DNA of 64,000 nucleotides from Bondarzewia mesenterica. Lineage: Eukaryota > Basidiomycota > Agaricomycetes > Russulales > Bondarzewiaceae. The notes under the pieces were generated by a model. The model was not told the origin of the DNA. It was given only the letters and a program-made list of their open reading frames with translations, and made no database searches. This document shows positions 48,102-60,256 of the stretch, piece by piece; within the stretch, counting starts at the first letter, position 1, and each line of letters starts with the position of its first letter. The stretch spans positions 22,866 through 86,865 of the forward strand of contig SGPL01000074.1 of assembly GCA_004802705.1 (NCBI GenBank), given 5' to 3'. The translations under genes and the position numbers were made by a program.

Positions 48102-51100
48102 CGATATCGATGGTGTAGAATAGATGGACTCTGGCGAGCAAAGACAGCGTCCCCCAGTGGCTAGTGGCACTCACTAACAGAGCGAGCGCCTCACCATCAG
48201 ACGCGCGTCACGCTGTGACCATCGCGTGACTCCCACACGCACGCACGGTCCACAGCCTCGACGCCTCAATCACATCATGATGAAGACTTCCCCTCCAGCT
48301 GTATGCCCCTCTGTTCAGAAATTCCCTACAGCACTTTCCGCACCTCGATCGAACGCGCAGGGGGGTGGGTGGATGTCATGACAGTACGCATGCCCGTTTT
48401 CTGGACTTGCACGCCCCCGTTCTTCTATCGCCCTACATCCTTACGTCGATCCTAGCAGGGGAGGCTGGGCGGACGGCCCCCCAGCAAGTGCATGTTCGGC
48501 AAAACGTTCCTGCTTCTTCCCAATGACCACATACGCTGGACGAACTTCCAGAACCCACATAGACCGGCTCCTCTCTGCGTGCGTATGTACTTGGGCATGA
48601 ACTCTCGATATACGTGCCCGGCGGAGTCCCTCCGGAAGATCATCAAGCTGAATTTATTCATCATCAACTGTGAGCGCTCAGAACCCGTCCCTCCCGCGCC
48701 TACGCTCTCGAGTAGACGCACAGCACGCGTCGGCGATCATCTAAATCAGCGAGACTCGAGCAGGTCACATCTGTGGAGCTCTCCATAAAGAGAGAGGCGG
48801 GGGAGAGAAGCGGGAACGCGTCCCGCCATCCGCGAACCGAGGCTCTCTTCTCTCTCCTGCTCCCCAGAACGAACGCACGCGAGCCCACCGAGCGTGAAAA
48901 TTCGACAGTACCGCGGGGCTTTCTTTTCGACAGATTGGGCACCAATCAGACGGGGATGACGAGGGGCGCGAAATACGAGGGCGCGGAAAATGGTGTGATA
49001 GATGGGACGTGGGTCGAGCCTTCCCACAGCCGGGGGGTTCGCGTCCAGAAGGCACCACGAGGCGCCCACCCCCTCGCCCTTCGATTCCGCGCGCCTAGCG
49101 TGCGATCGCTTGGACGCAGAGGATCCCATTCAGCGAGGGAAGGGAAGGGAAGGTTCAAGAGGAATGGAAGCGCCGGTGGGTTTCTTTTTCCTGGATTCGG
49201 GTTCGCGAGGCGAGAGGGAATGTCGGAGGTGAGTCATGCGACGCGGGGCGCGGGCGCTATCAAACTGTGTTTGCAGGTGGGACTTCGGAAACGCTTTTTT
49301 GACCTCTGGCGTGCGCACCACACGGTCCGCTCGATGTGACTCTTCAGGACGAGGGGTCGAGCAGATACTCCCTATGGGCGCTTGTGAGAGGTTCGAGGGG
49401 AAGAAACATATGCCCCATGACCTTCGCGATCTAACAGTCGAGAAGCTCACATGAAAACCCCCGTATACGCAGAGCGATCCAGTCACGCGAGACGCACCTA
49501 ATACAAGATACGAGAACGGAACAGAAGGCGAACGGACGCGTCGAGGCCTCTCTGTCCATCAAGAATACCGATTCATGAGCCCACTGCACGTTGCGCCTGA
49601 AAGGACAAGAGTCGGAGGGACCGGGGATACTGCCGCGATATGGCAATCGGTTCCTACGGGCGAGCTCTGCGTTGGACCCACCCAACAACGCGGGTTCCTT
49701 GCGAGAAGCCAGGACCGCACAGGCCCGTCGTCGGGTTGCATGGGGAGCGAGAGAACATGAGCTTTACTTGTGTGACGAAGTCGAAGTGCAAGGTCCGTCT
49801 GCAAGCGCCCGCGACTTCGACGAGAAAAACGAGAGGGGCAGACGCTCGTCCCACCTTAATTTTTTCCGGTTGGGACTAGTTTGGTGCTTATCGTGATGCC
49901 GTGCAGTAGAGTGCTGATCTCGATCGCGTGTGCGGCCCGATTGGCTCTGCCCGCTCCAGCGAACGGGGGGCGGTGGCAGATGGCCCCCAGCGATTCGTCT
50001 CTTCGGTGGTCACATCACACAAACAAAGCCTGGGAGAGCCTGGATCTACAACGCACATATATTTTCCGACCCGATTCCGAAGAAGACACGGTTCGCCGTG
50101 CGTAGGATGCACAACCGTACGTACGCATGTAAGTAAGACTGAGCTTGAGCTTACCGTGTCATTGTATTGAAGTCGTACATTCCGATGTCCCGACGGGAAC
50201 TGCTCGTGCCCGCATCACACCACGGTGATACGACCGTGTTCGAGCAAAGTCACTGATCCATCAGGTCCATCAGCCGGACCCGGGGAGGGACAGCTGAGAG
50301 GTGATAGCGTGTTCGGGCTCGGGCGCGCCACCGCAGCNCGCACGACGACCATCACACCGCGAACCATGGACGCTCGGCGCTTTGCCTTCCCCAAACCGCA
50401 AAGCTCGCTGGCGTTGGTGTCACGTGGTTCAGGCCGGCGGCGACGGCAGCGGACGGAGTTCCATTTGCGTTTCTTGATGCGAGACATATCAAATTTCAAC
50501 GCCCATCGCCTGCGCACATGTTGCCCGATCGGGCAAACGTGTATGACTTATGGTGTACCAAACGCTGTGCAAGACGCACCGCCCCTGCCCCTACGTAGAT
50601 AAGCGCCGTCCACTGGCAGGCGTACTCAGCAGGTAAGTTACCAGAGAACGGGATCGTATCTCGTGACGAGAAAAAGAGCCAGTGAGGACATGTAGTGGAG
50701 GGTAGCAGAGGGAGCAGCAGCCTGATCTCGACTTCATTCGTGCGCGCGGTCGGATCTGATCGCACGAATATTTTTATGCAGTGGGGTGATGCGGCGGGGA
50801 CGCTGGGTGCAATGGGGACTTGTCAAGTAGCCTGGCGAACCTAGATCCTCCTAGATCACTGCGTAATTATATCTCCTGTACCACGCACGCAACCTTTTTT
50901 TTTTGCGGGCTCGGAGGGAGACGGAATCGTCGGATCCTGTTCCCACTGCCACAGTTCCGCACGAGAACCAAAATTAAAAAAAGGTATCTTGAGTTACAGT
51001 GAATGAACGTTTGAACGGCGACGACGTGGACGTGTCCTTCCGAGTTGAGGCTAATTGAGTCGAAAATAACACGTCTTTTGGGATCGTCATATATATCACT

Positions 51101-51554
51101 GTTAGGCCCCCCATGAACTTCGTCCGACTCGGAAGAGATGTTAGAGCGGCTGAACGTTTGAACACCCTCAAAGAAGTCTAAAAAAATGATTCGGGGATGA
51201 CATTGTGTACCCCGAATGCGCATGCCGACCGAGGGTTCTTCAATGCCTAGAAATAGATAACTCAACTGACTATGACCGAATATAAGGAGAACGGTCCTGG
51301 TATGTTTCGAAACCAAGTCTATGTCTACGTATTGGAGCGTGTGTCGTTTCGAGAGGCGGTTTTGTCAGAGGTGGAGTTGGTCTGCAAACTCTCGAAGGAC
51401 GCGGCGCTTATCGAACACAACGCATACCTTATTGGGATATGACTAATCGCGTCATCTCGCATCGATCTGTCTTTGCCTCCCCATCCCACCTCGTCTGCGA
51501 CTGTGCGGAACGAACTCGACGTACAGTGACCGCGTACGCATCCATCCACCGAAC
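48102..51554. other. long gene-poor, locally GC-rich stretch
   Basis: About 3.4 kb with many overlapping open frames on both strands, which is what GC-rich non-coding sequence produces. None shows a family motif, and no chain of exons with matching splice phases was found. One N at 50338. The end contains the acyl-CoA-binding protein promoter. Confidence 0.45.
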
Positions 51555-52231
51555 ATGTCCCAAGCAAAGTTCGAGAAAGCCGTGAGCATCGTGCAGGGTC
51601 TTCCCAAGGACGGGCCTATCAAGCCCACTCAGGACGAGCAGCTCTACGTGAGTCAGGCGCCTTCGAGCTTTGACGTGTTCAATGTTTCACACAGACCCAC
51701 TCGTTGCCGGGTCTACCGGATATAGTTCTATTCGTATTATAAACAAGGTGAGCTTCGTCGACGAGAGCTCGAGGACGTCCTCTCCCAGCTCGGGATCGCC
51801 TAATGTCCGCGCCGCTCTCTAGCCACTGTGGGGGATGTCAACATCCCTAGACCGGGCTTGATGGAATTCACGGGCAAAGCCAAGTGGTGCGTGCTTCGAT
51901 TGACGCTGATCCCAACAACTCGCATTCTGAATCATTCTTTGCTCTGTGATGTATTTGGATTGGACGATGCGTCGTCGCGGATAATGCGTGCTGATTGCGA
52001 TTTGCATTTCGTGGGTTTCAGGGATGCGTGGAAGAAGGTCGAGGGCACTTCCAAAGAGGACGCCTACGCCAAGTACGTCGAGAAACTCCTCGAGGTACGA
52101 TCATTCCATCGCGCTTCATCCCGTCCCCGTTGCCATCCAACCTTGTCTTCGTTCTTGGGCGTCGTCAGGTCCTCAGGAAAGCGGATACCGAAGAGGCCAA
52201 GACGTTCATCGCGGAAATCGAGGCTGCGTAG
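51555..52231 (+). CDS. ACB1: acyl-CoA-binding protein
   Basis: Small cytosolic carrier of medium/long-chain acyl-CoA. Five exons give about 103 residues: MSQAKFEKAVSIVQGLPKDG then PIKPTQDEQLY, a 22-nt micro-exon (51726-51747) encoding FYSYYKQ, ATVGDVNIPRPGLMEFTGKA, then KWDAWKKVEGTSKEDAYAKY with VEKLLE, and VLRKADTEEAKTFIAEIEAA. The acyl-CoA ligands (Tyr and Lys of YYKQATxGD and KWDAW) are in place. The family usually has LYGLYKQ, where this has YFYSYYKQ. All junctions are GT-AG in phase. Stop at 52229-52231. It stands isolated between two gene-poor stretches. Confidence 0.96.
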
Positions 52232-54878
52232 GGAACCCTGCTGCATCACGATCAAGGCAAGGATACGAATGCGGGAGGATGGAGTCCATATCAATGTATA
52301 TGCGTGTATGTTTAGCGCAATGCGGTACAGGTGTTATCTTGGCTCGACCGGAAAACCCGCGGACGCGTATCTGTGCATCCAAGTTACCCTGTCCAGCGGC
52401 CGACGCATCCCGACTGTAAATAGTTGACCGAATTCCGTTCAAAGTCGCCCAAGACCCGCGTCGGAACTTTATACGTTTCCGTCGAGGCCGTGTCGTGTCC
52501 AGTTCGAGGCCGCCCCGTGATAATAGCACCAGGTTTTTTTTCGTGTATGCGGACCCCCTACGTAGGATACCGATTACTCACCCCTAGCACGACAGGTCCA
52601 TACAGTTGCCGCACCAGGTACGCATACGTATGTCTCGGAACAACTCTAAATGGCATTCTACGCACTCAGCGACGAAACCTGACCTCGAATTGGGCACAAG
52701 ACTGTTGTCATCATGCTTGGCCATCCAACCCGTGCCCCAATGACCGCGATCAGATCAAACCCAATATCCCACCCTCCAGTGTCACGCTCACACACACAAT
52801 AATGTCACTGGCATGCAAAGTCTCGGCCAGTGGGTGCGGGCACGCGATTGTTACAACGAGGGTGTCAGTGTCATTGTCAGTGTGCGGCAGCGCAGCTGCC
52901 CGCGACTTGACCGCAGTCGCGCTAGAAGCGGCCCCTCCTCGTAAGTACCACCCCAAACGGTGCCAGAGGGGCCCTCATCCACATGAACGGGTATCCCGTG
53001 CCGTTGCCGACAAGCGTGACACTGACAACGTCCAACAAACTTGGAAGGACGAGCAATGCCTGGGGTCATGAGGCGCCGTAGAAATCGCAACGTGCCCTGA
53101 CAGACGGGTGTGAAGGAGCTGCATCTCCCAGGGGTTACGACCTTGTCAACTCACATGAGGACATCATCGAGTCGGTTGTGATGCGCATGATAGAATTGGA
53201 CATATGTACGTGCCCCATGCCCATTCTCGGCGAGGCGGACCTGATCCGGCGTGTGCAGATAGCGAGCACGAGCAGAACAAGTTCCGGTGCGCAGACCGTT
53301 TGGTCTTGCTATCTGCGCATGCCATGGCCGGCCACAGCTGGGCACCATCCTGTATACTGCAATTATCGGCTATCCCGCCGTGATAGATAGGCTTGCGAGG
53401 TACAGGTTCGCTGGACTATTCAGAGTCGCAAGAACTCCAAAAAAGCGGTCGAGAAGCCAGACGCACTCGCCATAATAGCACGAATCTTGTCGGACGCTTT
53501 CGAAGACGTAGACCTGGAAACAAACTCGCTTGGGGCTCGCAGGATATAAAGCGCCGAAAGGCAGCATGCGAGCTCTCCGCGCACCACAAATTGCAGGTCA
53601 GGATGGAAATGAACACCAAGCGGGATCTCGCAAATTGATCTAAGGATAGGAGAAAATTAAAAAAGCAACAACATGATCGTGCAAGGGAACCGTGACAGAC
53701 CTGATCTCACTCGAGCGCTCGGCGTTAGCGCAAAAACACCAGTACAACACCTCCAAAGCACGCCTCCCCAGGCACCATTTTTCACTACATGAATAGACTC
53801 CGTATCGGGGTTACAGTACATTAATCAACGTTAGCCCCTGTACAGCCCTGCATAGTGGGCCATATGCACCGATTGAGGTTGTACGGCGATAGCAGGAAGC
53901 CACTCACATGAAAAGTGTATTGGTGTCGCAGCACTGTCGCAGTTCTGCAAGTCATCTGAGCGGGGCGTTGCTCGGCACTGGCTTGGTTCTTGACCCATTG
54001 GGTCAAATCCTTGTCAGAGCGACCCTTTCCAGACGGACAGGGAAGATCGACCAGCAAAGTTGTCATGACGGATAAGCACAAGTGCACGGTCTCCTCGGGG
54101 AGTCCATAACAAAGCAAGGAGGACCGTTGAATTCATGGTTCAGCACTTACCGCTTTCTCCGCTGCCCTGACGTCACGACGTTCTTCTCGCGGGTTGTGGA
54201 CAACAGACTACAACAGAGTTGATGAAGAGGCGGAAAGCGCTAGCCCGTTCTGGGGAGTAATTGACTATTGCAGCGTCGGATTGGCCGCATCACAGTGCTA
54301 GTACGAGTCTGAGATGAGGGCAAAGAGGGCCACGTTCCTCGAACACTTTTGCTGATGAAGTCGGCGACGCGTCCTCATGTGAGATCGGCCAGACAGCTTG
54401 TTCCCGACGGTTTGGCACTCCACCGGGCACTAGTACTGGATGCTTCAAGCTTGACTTGATCAGCCCAACGTTCATCGACGTTCATCTGGCACAACAACAG
54501 TCGTCCGACCTTGGTGTTTTGGCAATACACAGAACGGACCCTATGCACTATTGTCACAACTTGAATGTGGCCAGATCTAAAACTTCCTCTCGTCCATCAG
54601 AGCTCCTCAGCAGCTGACTTCGAGAGGCGCACAAGGCTAGCGCTCACAGATTAGTTAGTCCCCGAGGCAGAGTAGCCACCCGTCAACCTTCGTGCCTCAG
54701 GATCCTCCTGTCTGACCTCCGAGTGTCAAATGACGCGGATGGATGATGTACGGACCAGTACGTTATTTAAGTAGATAGATGCTTTTCCGCACCATAAGAT
54801 TGCATAATTGAATATCTGTACACGTGAAATCAACAGATATCATAATAGATCCGTACCGCAGCAAACCCCCCCCCCACC
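52232..54878. other. gene-poor stretch
   Basis: About 2.6 kb without a recognisable gene. A plus-strand open frame at 52424-53071 has no family features and unusual composition. Short minus-strand frames near 53821-54117 are likewise unconvincing. No terminal repeats were noticed. Confidence 0.45.
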
Positions 54879-57116
54879 TCAGTCATCATGCACCGTCTCA
54901 CGAACGAGTGTGGCCACTTGCTCTGACCTCGGTTTGACGATACACTCGAAAGGCAATGGAAAACTGAAAAGCATCTGATATTAGTATTCTTCCACGAAAC
55001 GGAGGTGAAACTTCACGAAGCGTCAACTTACACTACCAAATCAGTAATTGCCTTATGTTCCAGTTGAATGGGATTCCCAGATTCGTCGAGCGGGGGAGCA
55101 ATGGTGAATGCGTAGAGCACCGAAGCGATCACGCCATACATCGAGTTGTCGCTCAAGAAACGGCCGGGACAGATCCTGGATTTGCATATAAGCCATGAGA
55201 TGGGGCAGGTCTCCATGACGCAACTCACCTCCTACCATACCCGAAGGCAGCTTCTGGATCGGGGACTTCGGGGTTCGCCTTTCCGTCCTCTGTCAAGAAT
55301 CTCTCGGGTTTGAAAGCCATAGGATCGGGGTATTGCTCCGGATCGTGTAAGATCGCCCTTGAGAAATGATGAGGGCGCGGATCCGTCGAGAGCAAGGGTT
55401 CGAGACGTACCAAGCGTTTCCCATAACAATGGATCCCTTGGGAATGAAATACCCATTGTAAACGTCATCAGCGGTGGAACAATGAGGAACTCCTGAAAAG
55501 TCAGAACGTCGTCAGTGTCTCTGTCACGGTAACTGATGGTCATGCCGCAGTGTTTCTTACCCATAGACGCCACGGGGATCCATCTCGTAGTCTCTTTAAC
55601 AACGGCGCAGATGTACGGCAAATGTTCACGATCGCCAAATTCTGGGAGGCGATCAGGCCCAACAACACGATCAAGCTCTTCCTGAGCCCGTTTCTGAACA
55701 TCCGGAAACATGCACATGGCTATGAAGAAAACTTGTGTTGCTGCGATGGTCTGCAATAATAAAGGTAAAAAGCAGCGTGATATCAAACTGAGACCAAGCT
55801 CACAGTATCCGCACCCCCTATGAAGCGATGATCAGCGGCGCGCGAGAGACAACAGCGGGGAAAAAGAACTTTACCTTTATATGCCAGAGCAGCAGCCCCC
55901 CTGGCGATTGCCTCCTCCTGAGATCGTTTGGCATCATCTTCTGGAAACTGTTCCATGATCGTGGTAGCAAAGCAAGGCCTCGCAGTCCCGCTATCCTGAG
56001 TTGGTCGAAGATATCAGCAGATGTTAACGACATAGCAAACAACACACTCACAAGATTGCTCTTCACGGCATCCCAGGGCTTGTTCAAGAACTCATCCGCC
56101 CATTCCCTCCAGACTGTGGCCTTGCGCTTGAATCCGGCATCTACCAGACCGATAATTCACTGTGTTCCTCGCAAGACATTGGTGCATCCCGGACTTACTT
56201 GGAAACCATTCTGGGACGTATTTCACTGGACGAAGCGGTCAGATGTGCATCTTAATGAAAATGGTTTGTTTACCACGTACAGACTGGTAGGAAATTCACC
56301 CAGTATGTTCCCGTACTGGCTTCCCAGATGCTCCTCAATACGCGTTCCGCATTCGTCACATAGCTGTCTTCCGGACTGGTAACTTTCAGCCCATACGTTG
56401 CATCGAGGATAGTAGCACCAAATAATCTTTGGAAGCGACATTCAGCCTTGGCAAGGTGATCCTAAAGAAGATACTTACAGGCGACAGTGACTCAGCAAGT
56501 CTTCTGGGGTGTCGAGCAGACGACGGAGCAAGGCTCGCGACTCCCGTAGTTGGATGGGGTAAATCTTGTGGACTTCTCGCTGCTGGAAGTACGAGTGAAA
56601 GGCCCTTCTGTGTTGTCTCCAGGCCTCGCCGTAGGGCATGAAGGCGAAGCTCCACTTATACCCCATCCTGAGAAACAGAGCCTCAGCATGCATAAGACAT
56701 TGAGATGCATGAAGACGGCACTTGCAAGTCTTGGATCATGGGCATGGAAACTCGGGATGAGTATTTCGCAGAGCGCTGGTCGAATATCTCATTAGCCGTC
56801 TTGGCAGAACTGATGACAACGATACGTCGGCCCAAGATATTGAGGGATATGATGTCGCCTGTGCTATATCATTAGACGATGCATCAAAATCGAGAGAGAA
56901 TTGAGGCAACTCACCGTATTCTCTGGACCATTCAGCGAATTTAAGCCATGGACGCTGAACAGGCATTTCGAGCGCGTTGCCGAGTATCAGTCGTCCTTTA
57001 GGTCCTGGTGGGTATGGAAGGCCGTTGGGATTGCGTGACCGCTTCTCAAAGTAGTTCCACGCCCAGAGAGCCGCCACTGGCAGCAGGAGAGCGATTGAGA
57101 CGTTGCTGAAGACCAT
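54879..57116 (-). CDS. cytochrome P450 monooxygenase
   Basis: Membrane-anchored haem monooxygenase, one of the many fungal P450s often annotated as O-methylsterigmatocystin oxidoreductase-like; the substrate is unknown. About 510 residues in ten or more exons. The anchor [20 protein letters not shown] is followed by the hinge [15 protein letters not shown]. The C-helix [12 protein letters not shown], the ExxR motif (KETTR), PERF (FKPERF) and the haem loop FGYGRRICPGRF are present; an intron splits the last after FGYGRR. Before it, [20 protein letters not shown] restores a normal frame when its intron is removed. The I-helix region GADT is near 55800. The C-terminus [20 protein letters not shown] is standard, so the gene looks intact. 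Start ATG 57116; the upstream frame lacks ATG. Confidence 0.93.
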
Positions 57117-58422
57117 AATACGGCTCAATGATAGCTGGTGCTCTTTCTCAGAGCTATGTCTGTGAGCCGCCTATGAGCATCTGTCTGTTAGCCATTCACT
57201 CATGAGAAATGCTTACCAGGACTACGTGATATCAACGTAGAGAATCCGATGCAGACTTACCCCACTACCAGAAAGGAGGAAAGCCGCCGGGCCCCATGTT
57301 GCGACCGAAGCTTTTTATGCGCACTTCCTCCGCTTGCGGCCATGCGATGGACAGGACTTAGTAAGGGTAAATATCTTGAGATACTTACATGTTCGCAAGG
57401 AGAAGTACTGTAAGTTTACGACCGTAGCGGATGGGAGTGACCTCGGACATGGCGACTCCGATCCGGATGGGCGGATGGGCCGGAAAGACAGCGGATTTGT
57501 TTCCAAATTGGGTATCCGGATGACCTTTCGGCGTTGCAGGCTGCCAAATTTGGATGCAAATCCGGAAGAGGACTGCTTCTGACCGCGGACAGCGCCAAAA
57601 CAATCCGGACGGATGACCCCCTGCGGACAGTGGACATCCGCTATGGTCGTAAATCTACTGTTCCTAGAAAGCCGCTAGAACATAAGCGGATACGCAGGTT
57701 CGATCGTGCAGCATTCGAAACGCTCACCTCACTGCAGCGGACAACAGTTGTTCCCTTGTGGTAGCTCATCCTAGCTCATCCAAATTTGGGACAACCTTCC
57801 ACATTCTAGTGGATGCAAATTGCAAGAGCGGTGAGTGTCGTATCGTTTCATTTTAGATATAGATGTACTTTGATTTGATAGACATGAAAGCTGACAGAAC
57901 AATTGGGATCTAGGTTGCGAGGTGTGAATGCTTTTTGAGCTGAAGTGGCCTCTGGAAATAAGTGGCGGGCGAGCGGCGGGGCCGCCCGCCGCTATCAACG
58001 CATCTTCAACTATCTTCAAATGATTATCACTTCGCACATTCGCGGTACGTATGCCTTGCGTGCTCTTGCGTGGCTCCCCATGATCTTCATGTGCCATTGA
58101 ACGTGCATCGATCCACAGGCCTATTATTTCCTCAATCAAGGACGGACCTCATACCTGCCTTGTATCTTTCCAAAAATTACCATTGAAGGCCTCCCACATA
58201 CACTTTATTCTCTCATTTTCCCGATCAGCCCAATGTTTAAGCTACGTGGATTCTTTTTCTTTAGTCTTGGATGATATTCGACAAGTGAGCTTTGACCACC
58301 GAGCCGCAAAAGGGTGGCACAACAGCCTCTTCCTAGGCTCGCTCGATTGTCAGAAGACAAAGCATGAGTCCCGCCATGACCAGGATCAGTGGCTTCGTTG
58401 AACTCCTCACTATTTAACTACC
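57117..58422. other. intergenic region with small transposon-like element
   Basis: Divergent spacer between the P450 and the HMG-like gene. It holds the inverted-repeat element at 57412-57655 and a GC-rich palindrome (AGCGGCGGG..CCCGCCGCT) near 57972-57993. No gene seen. Confidence 0.5.
57406..57661. mobile_element. MITE-like element with terminal inverted repeats
   Basis: The 244-bp unit at 57412-57655 has terminal inverted repeats that match at 18 of 21 positions (AGTTTACGACCGTAGCGGATG left, GATTTACGACCATAGCGGATG right, inverted). TACTGT flanks it on both sides (57406-57411 and 57656-57661), a likely target-site duplication. Inside, ATCCG and GCGGATG motifs recur in both orientations. It has no coding capacity. 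It sits upstream of the P450. Confidence 0.72.
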
Positions 58423-59383
58423 ATGTCCTCTCCCTCAACGACTGTTCACGCAAACTTTCGCTGTCTCCCCCTCTTGTTCTCAATCGCTTCCTTCACGCCG
58501 ATTCAGAACGATGCGCGACCACGCGTGCAAAAATCCTTTTTGTCCTCTACATTCTCGACAAATATCGAGAGTTACGTGGCACTGGGACCCCTCTCACCTT
58601 TAAAACCTTTGGCCAAATGTGGAGACGCGAAGCTGTTGAGGTACGTGAATTCTACATGCGCATGGCAGCGCAGAACGCTATCCGCAGGGGTCCTGCACAA
58701 GAACAAGGTGCGTCGCTTTTATTGGCATGTTTATCTTCCTCGGCTTATTTCCCGCTCGCATCATGTTCATCAAGACCGTCTAGAGGGGTCTCGCCAGTCG
58801 ACGCCTCTTTCTAGTGTATCCTCGTCGCTCTGGTCATCGGCGTTGTCCAGTGTGCCGACCTCTTGCCCGTCGTCGCCGCTGTCGGATCTGTCTTCCTGCA
58901 CGCTCTGTGAGGCGGATGCATTTGAGTATGCAACCGTAGAGGACAAATCACCTTCCGATCTCCAAGAATACGCTCCGCTCAACCCGGCGCGCAGAGTCGA
59001 GGAAAGCGCACCGACTCCCCCAGGCTGGGATAAGTACATCAATACGGACCTAGTACACTCGGAACCTCCTTCAAGTCGGGTATGTTTTTCTATCCATTGC
59101 CATGCCATCCATTCTGGGATTGCGCCGCTCACATCCACATCTGACTTGTTTCTAGGAAATTACTTTTAGCGAGTTCATGGACTCTCTAAGTGACTATTCG
59201 CCAACGACACCGCAATCCGAAGAACCAACCTTCAATCCAGAAAAATACATCAGGAGGGTCCCACATTTTGGCCTCCTCAATTCGAATCAGCCAACCCCAG
59301 CTGAAGAAGATCCTGAAAAAGAACTAAAAGAAGCGCTACAATATGAAATCACTCAACCAAAGACTACTACGGACTGGTTATGA
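58423..59383 (+). CDS. HMG-box-like putative transcription factor (N-terminus unresolved)
   Basis: The core frame reads ILFVLYILDKYRELRG, TPLTFKTFGQMWRRE and VREFYMRMAAQNAIRRG, which resembles the three helices of an HMG box (F..Y, MW, FY..A). After an intron at about 58709-58775 comes DRLEGSRQSTPLSSVSSSLW and an acidic Ser-rich stretch, and after an intron near 59083 EITFSEFMDSLSDYSPTTPQ to PKTTTDWL. The box frame has no ATG. ATG 58423 is in another frame, and near AAAAATCCTTTTTG the third frame gives ACKNPF, the usual start of such boxes, so a one-base error at a homopolymer is possible. Family assignment is tentative; the target and role are unknown. Confidence 0.45.
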
Positions 59384-60256
59384 GTCAGATAATGTATGTC
59401 AGTTGTGCTTTGTAGTTCCCTAAACGATCTACATGTATATATTTTGATCCCATCGAATGGCGCCCGATGTTTGCCTTTCGACTGTGAAGATGTCGCCCTC
59501 TTCCTTCATCTAGTCTCGCTGTCACAGCGCCGACTCGCATGCTCTGCCATCTTCAAGGATATATAATGAGGGTATCGAGCTCACCAATTTTATCCGATCC
59601 TTGAATCAGCAAAGTTTGAAGGACACGCCTTTATCGACCCCGACCCGAACTTCAAACTTTCAAGCTTCAAGGTGTTCAATGTCGCAGGTACTTCCAGTCA
59701 GGGCAGATGGGCAAAATCGCATCTAAAATATGACTCGGGCTAAAGGAAATGCTGGAGCGCATAACCTCTATGTTCTCACTTGATCCGATCTTCAACCCGC
59801 CCCTTGAATTGCAGAAAGCAAATTCTTGTTGGCAAGGTAAATGTGTAGTCTACATTCCAGTAGGAAAAATGTGCGGTGAGTAGTACGGAAACAGACGTGC
59901 GCTACAGATCGTGTCCATAACTTGAATTGGGACGGCATCGTACAACGGACAGAAATTGATCATCACAAAAGAAATAGTCAACAAGTGAAATGAGTAAAGA
60001 GAACGGAATAAAAAAAGATAAAAAGGCAAACAAATGAAGCAGGAAACCATGAAAGTCGTCAAATAGCGTCGTGATTCGTGAAATTGAAGTTCAGCGTGAA
60101 GCGAACAGTCCGCGATTGACTAACCAGATCCGTCCAGGAGAAGCAAGGCAAGGAGGGAATGAATACCATATGAAGCTCTATTCTACAATTGATCCTCAGA
60201 GGAACATAGACCCCGCGCATGTAGTTGAACGGGGGGGAGTGGAAGAAAGGGTATCA
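59384..60256. other. convergent spacer, no gene seen
   Basis: The HMG-like gene and the kelch gene end towards each other here. AT-rich on the right side; short open frames only. Confidence 0.45.

Noticed and set aside
47203..48164. Overlapping plus-strand open frames rich in Arg and Gly
   Set aside because: GC-rich low-complexity sequence; antisense to a slightly better minus-strand model and without homology I can recognise.
50867..51316. 149-codon minus-strand open frame
   Set aside because: Longest uninterrupted frame in its area but no motif, no signal peptide and no splice support; could be revisited with transcripts.
52424..53071. 215-codon plus-strand open frame
   Set aside because: Odd composition, no family features, lies in a gene-poor block.
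55232..55786. P450 as a pseudogene because ExxR to PERF seemed out of frame
   Set aside because: Removing an intron with normal GT-AG ends after VASMG restores [20 protein letters not shown], so the gene is intact.
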